Both the position numbers and the translations under genes were made by a program. From assembly GCA_903856805.1 (NCBI GenBank), contig CAIOCZ010000032.1, forward strand, positions 1 to 34,381: DNA of 34,381 nt, in the 5' to 3' direction. Of the stretch, positions 32,022 to 34,381 are shown piece after piece. A model generated the notes under the pieces. It was given only the letters and a program-made list of their open reading frames with translations, made no database searches and was not told where the DNA came from. This stretch comes from an uncultured cyanobacterium. GTDB taxonomy: Bacteria; Cyanobacteriota; Cyanobacteriia; PCC-6307; Cyanobiaceae. Positions within the stretch are counted from its first letter, which is position 1; every line of letters starts with the position of its first letter.

Positions 32022-33248
32022 TCAGTCCACTGAGGCTAGGCCGAGACGACGCGCGGCAGGAACCAGGGTCAGGCCCTGCAGCACCAGGCCCCACAGGACC
32101 ACCCCCAGGGCCAGGGCCGGCATCGGTTTCCCCCAGGCAACGCCACTGGCGGCCGCCTGAATCGCCAGGGCAATCGGCACCGCCCCCCGCAGGCCCGCCA
32201 GGGAGATGAACTTTTTTTCAGATGAGCGGAAGGCGCTGCCCATTAGCAGGATATGGACCACGAGCCAGCGGGCCAACTGCATCAAGATGAACAACATCAT
32301 TGTCCGGACGAAAAGGTCCAGCACCTGATCCAGCTGCACCACCAACCCCAGGCACAGGAACATCAACATCTCAGCCATCTTGGCAAAGCCAGCATGGGCC
32401 TCCTCCAACACGGTGCGATCACAATCGCCACTGTTGGCCAGCACCAGACCGGAGATATAGGCCGCCAGCAGGGCACTGCCGCCAAGCAACATGGTGCCGC
32501 CCATCAGCAGCATCAACAGCGCCAGGCTGACCACCGCCAACATGGAGGGGCTGGTGAGGGAACGGCGGGAGGAGAGGATTTGCTGCGCCAACCCGCCGCC
32601 AAGAACCCCCAGCAAGGCACCGACAAGAAACTGCCGCACCACATCGATCACCAGAGCGGAGGGTTGCGCACCCTGGCTACCGGTGGCCAGGGCCATGGCC
32701 AGGCCCGCCAGCAGCACGGCCACGGGATCGTTGAACGCCGATTCACACTCGATCAGGTCGAGCACCTTCTTGGGCAGCCGACCGGTGAGGGGACGCAGCA
32801 TGGCCAGTACAGCCGTGGCGTCGGTGCTGCAAAGCATGGCCCCCACGAACAGGGCCGTGACCATGTTGGGCTTGAGCGGAGTGAAGGGCAAACTCTCGAG
32901 CCCAAACACCGCCGCCATGATCACGACCGCCGTGAGCAGCGCGCCGAGGCTGGCGAGGCGAATGGCAGGTCGAAGCACAGCTTTGAGCTCATGCCAGTTC
33001 GTGGTAAGCCCCCCGAAGAACAGCACCAAACCGAGCGCCACTTGAGTGACCTGATCGGCCTGAGGCAGCGTCAGCAAAGTGACCCCATGCCCCCCTGTGA
33101 CCTCAAGATTGTTATCGGTGAGCAGACCCAGCAACAGCACGAGCAAGATGCCTGGGACCTGAAGGTTGGCGGAGAAGTCATCGAGCAGGACGGCCACCAG
33201 CAGCAGCGCACCGAAAACGGCGAGGAACAGAGCCAGGCTGGATTGCAC
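32022..33248 (-). CDS. Cation/proton antiporter of the CPA1 (NhaP-like) family
   Basis: A 408-residue membrane protein with about 12 helices. VALGLVLFFGGLTTNW, GAMLCSTDATAVLAMLRP and IECESAFNDPVAVLLAG are the core of CPA1 exchangers; the ND pair in FNDP is the ion-binding pair. SLAGLRGAVPIALAIQAA is the conserved late helix. It should exchange Na+ or K+ for H+ across the plasma or thylakoid membrane. No long cytosolic regulatory domain follows the helices. The start is GTG, 52 bases from the divergent ndhO start. Confidence 0.92.
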   Translation of the reverse strand: MQSSLALFLAVFGALLLVAVLLDDFSANLQVPGILLVLLLGLLTDNNLEVTGGHGVTLLTLPQADQVTQVALGLVLFFGGLTTNWHELKAVLRPAIRLASLGALLTAVVIMAAVFGLESLPFTPLKPNMVTALFVGAMLCSTDATAVLAMLRPLTGRLPKKVLDLIECESAFNDPVAVLLAGLAMALATGSQGAQPSALVIDVVRQFLVGALLGVLGGGLAQQILSSRRSLTSPSMLAVVSLALLMLLMGGTMLLGGSALLAAYISGLVLANSGDCDRTVLEEAHAGFAKMAEMLMFLCLGLVVQLDQVLDLFVRTMMLFILMQLARWLVVHILLMGSAFRSSEKKFISLAGLRGAVPIALAIQAAASGVAWGKPMPALALGVVLWGLVLQGLTLVPAARRLGLASVD

Positions 33249-33300
33249 CGGACGGGCAGCTTGGGGCGGCCTTAGCCTGCCTTACGTACGTTCTTCTGTC

Positions 33301-33567
33301 ATGGCCGATCCGTCTGTCGCCGCAGCCAGTACCGGCCCGACGGCGCTGCCTCCCCTCAAAAAGGGCGCCCTGGTGCGCCTGAGCCGAACGGCCTTTACGG
33401 GAAGCCTGGAGGCCGCCGCCAGTGATCCCGAGCCGCCGGCCTACGTGTTTGAAGGACCTGGAGAACTGCTCGCGGTGCGTGGGGCCTATGGCCAAATCCA
33501 CTGGAGCCGCCCCGTTCCGGACGTCTGGCTGCGGCTGGATCAGCTGGAGCCCTATCCAACCGCCTGA
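33301..33567 (+). CDS. ndhO: NAD(P)H-quinone oxidoreductase subunit O
   Basis: An 88-residue peripheral subunit of cyanobacterial NDH-1, which serves cyclic electron flow and respiration. The core LKKGALVRLSRTAFTGSLEAAASD and PPAYVFEGPGELLAVRGAYGQIHWSRPVPDVWLRLDQLEPY matches NdhO closely. The ATG at 33301 is used; the open frame extends 45 codons upstream into the antiporter gene without family likeness. It is monocistronic in appearance and convergent with the J-domain gene, 9 bases between stops. Confidence 0.95.
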   Translation: MADPSVAAASTGPTALPPLKKGALVRLSRTAFTGSLEAAASDPEPPAYVFEGPGELLAVRGAYGQIHWSRPVPDVWLRLDQLEPYPTA

Positions 33568-33576
33568 GCCCCAACG

Positions 33577-34236
33577 TCAGACCTCCAGCCGGCGACGCTC
33601 CTCATGCAGGCGGTTGCGCCGCCGTTGGGCCTCGCGCAGCATTTCCCGCCCATCACGCAGGTAACTGTCCACGTAACCCATCGTGTAACGCTCCAATTCC
33701 GCCAAGGCGTCCTGCACCTGGCCGAAGCAGTGGTAGAGGCTCAGTCCGACGCCTTGGGCCGTCGACGGGCAGGCCCTGGAGCGGAACAGGCTGTCCACCC
33801 GGTCCACCCGGGCCCGGCTCTGCTCCAGAAATTGGCAGAAGGCCTCCATCAAGCGATCGTCATAGGGATCGGCCGACAGCGCCTTCAGCGCCGCCGGGAA
33901 CGGGTTGATCACCTGACCGAGCAGGCGATCGATCGGTGCATAGACCTGCTGCAGCCAGCCGAGCAGCTCCTGATCACTGGCACCGCTGGTGGAGCGTCGG
34001 GGGGGGGCGCAGGTCGTCGAGCCCCCAGCCCCCCGTGCGCCGCCAGATTCGGCGTCATAACGGCGGCGGCGCTCCCCATCCCGGAGCACCTCCCAGGCGG
34101 CATTGAGCTCAAGGATGCGCTGCTGGTCCTCGCCACCGGCATCCGGATGGTGGCGCTTGACCAAAGCGCGATAGGCGGCCTTGATCTCCATCGGCGTGGC
34201 CTGGGACGACACCCCCAGGACGGCGTAATGGTCCAC
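33577..34236 (-). CDS. J-domain (DnaJ-like) protein
   Basis: A 219-residue co-chaperone-like protein. The J domain spans about 2-65 (DHYAVLGVSSQATPMEIKAAYRALVKRHHPDAGG) with the HPD motif at 30-32 needed to stimulate Hsp70. No Gly/Phe-rich or zinc-finger region follows; the C-terminal 130 residues are mostly helical, with an Arg-rich end REAQRRRNRLHEERRRLEV. The open frame runs upstream through the porin terminator, so GTG at 34236 (starting MDHYAVLGV) is the sensible start. Its specific Hsp70 partner or client is unknown. Confidence 0.9.
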   Translation of the reverse strand: MDHYAVLGVSSQATPMEIKAAYRALVKRHHPDAGGEDQQRILELNAAWEVLRDGERRRRYDAESGGARGAGGSTTCAPPRRSTSGASDQELLGWLQQVYAPIDRLLGQVINPFPAALKALSADPYDDRLMEAFCQFLEQSRARVDRVDSLFRSRACPSTAQGVGLSLYHCFGQVQDALAELERYTMGYVDSYLRDGREMLREAQRRRNRLHEERRRLEV

Positions 34237-34325
34237 GGCACATCCGAAGACCTGGGGGGAGCGAGCTGGGGCCAAGGCAGCGCACGGGCAGCCCCCATCA
34301 TGGCGCCTCCCCCCTGGGCAACGAC

Positions 34326-34350
34326 AAAAAAAGCCCCCCTGACGGGGGGC
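34326..34350 (-). terminator. Intrinsic terminator after the porin-like gene
   Basis: On the minus strand GCCCCCC-GTCA-GGGGGGC forms a perfect 7-bp stem with a 4-nt loop, followed by seven T residues. It lies 18 bases after the TGA of the gene entering from the right. It separates that gene from the J-domain gene. Confidence 0.93.
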
Positions 34351-34368
34351 CAAAGGGAGCGATGAAAC

Positions 34369-34381
34369 TCAGAACTTGAAC
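34369..34381 (-). CDS. C-terminal end of an upstream gene, probable outer-membrane porin (partial)
   Basis: Only the last codons are in the window: Phe-Lys-Phe-stop, with TGA at 34369-34371. Cyanobacterial porins of the SomA type commonly end with an aromatic Phe in FKF, and a strong terminator follows, as expected for a highly expressed gene. With three residues visible the identity is weak; other beta-barrel proteins are possible. Confidence 0.35.

Overview
The window is chromosomal DNA of a GC-rich picocyanobacterium, most likely a Cyanobium or Synechococcus relative. The evidence is the 16S rRNA 5' end at the left edge together with oxygenic-photosynthesis and cyanobacterium-specific genes: psbU, ndhO, a CRR7 gene, a petL-like gene, crtQ, a DUF3120 gene, a DUF751/Ycf33-like gene, a DUF512 radical SAM gene and a pucC-family gene. 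No CRISPR array, transposase, integrase, phage gene or tRNA was seen. It reads as compact core genome, and most of the interest lies in small genes, start sites, overlaps and the rRNA leader.

Left region (1-7278, all minus strand). The 16S gene runs off the left edge. A relatively AT-rich leader of about 800 bases precedes it and carries a candidate extended -10 promoter and several hairpins. Upstream, in transcription order, lies a tight block: uppP, DUF512/PDZ radical SAM protein, TolC-type outer-membrane protein, PucC-family transporter and inositol-phosphatase-family enzyme. The last two overlap by ATGA.

Middle region (7401-20927). A DUF3120 membrane protein and psbU (with a strong terminator) are followed by nadB, a convergent VKOR-thioredoxin fusion, and rimO overlapping an MFS transporter. 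Next come a 30-codon petL-like gene hidden on the minus strand, a B12/radical SAM protein, an overlapping DUF482-DUF4346 pair, a secreted four-cysteine protein, and a pterin/flavin-type pair (tandem PTPS/QueD protein plus RibD-like reductase). Shikimate kinase and a CRR7-like NDH-1 factor end this part.

Right region (20972-34381). A GST is divergent from an overlapping operon: DUF751, rbfA, nagZ-like GH3, GT2-TPR and hemD. A minus-strand unit holds crtQ, an SRPBCC protein and a lipoprotein with an RDPF motif. A plus-strand unit holds an IscA-type protein, a TPR protein, an LpxB-related glycosyltransferase and a two-helix membrane protein. The window ends with a TIGR01777 epimerase, a CPA1 antiporter, ndhO, a J-domain protein, and the terminator and last codons of a probable porin gene.

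Starts were moved inward from the longest open frame for uppP, psbU, rimO, petL, the B12/radical SAM gene, the DUF4346 gene, ribD-like, the PTPS gene, CRR7, nagZ, the lipoprotein, crtQ, the two-helix protein, ndhO and the J-domain gene. Several genes seem to start with TTG or GTG. All family assignments come from reading the sequence; no database search was run.
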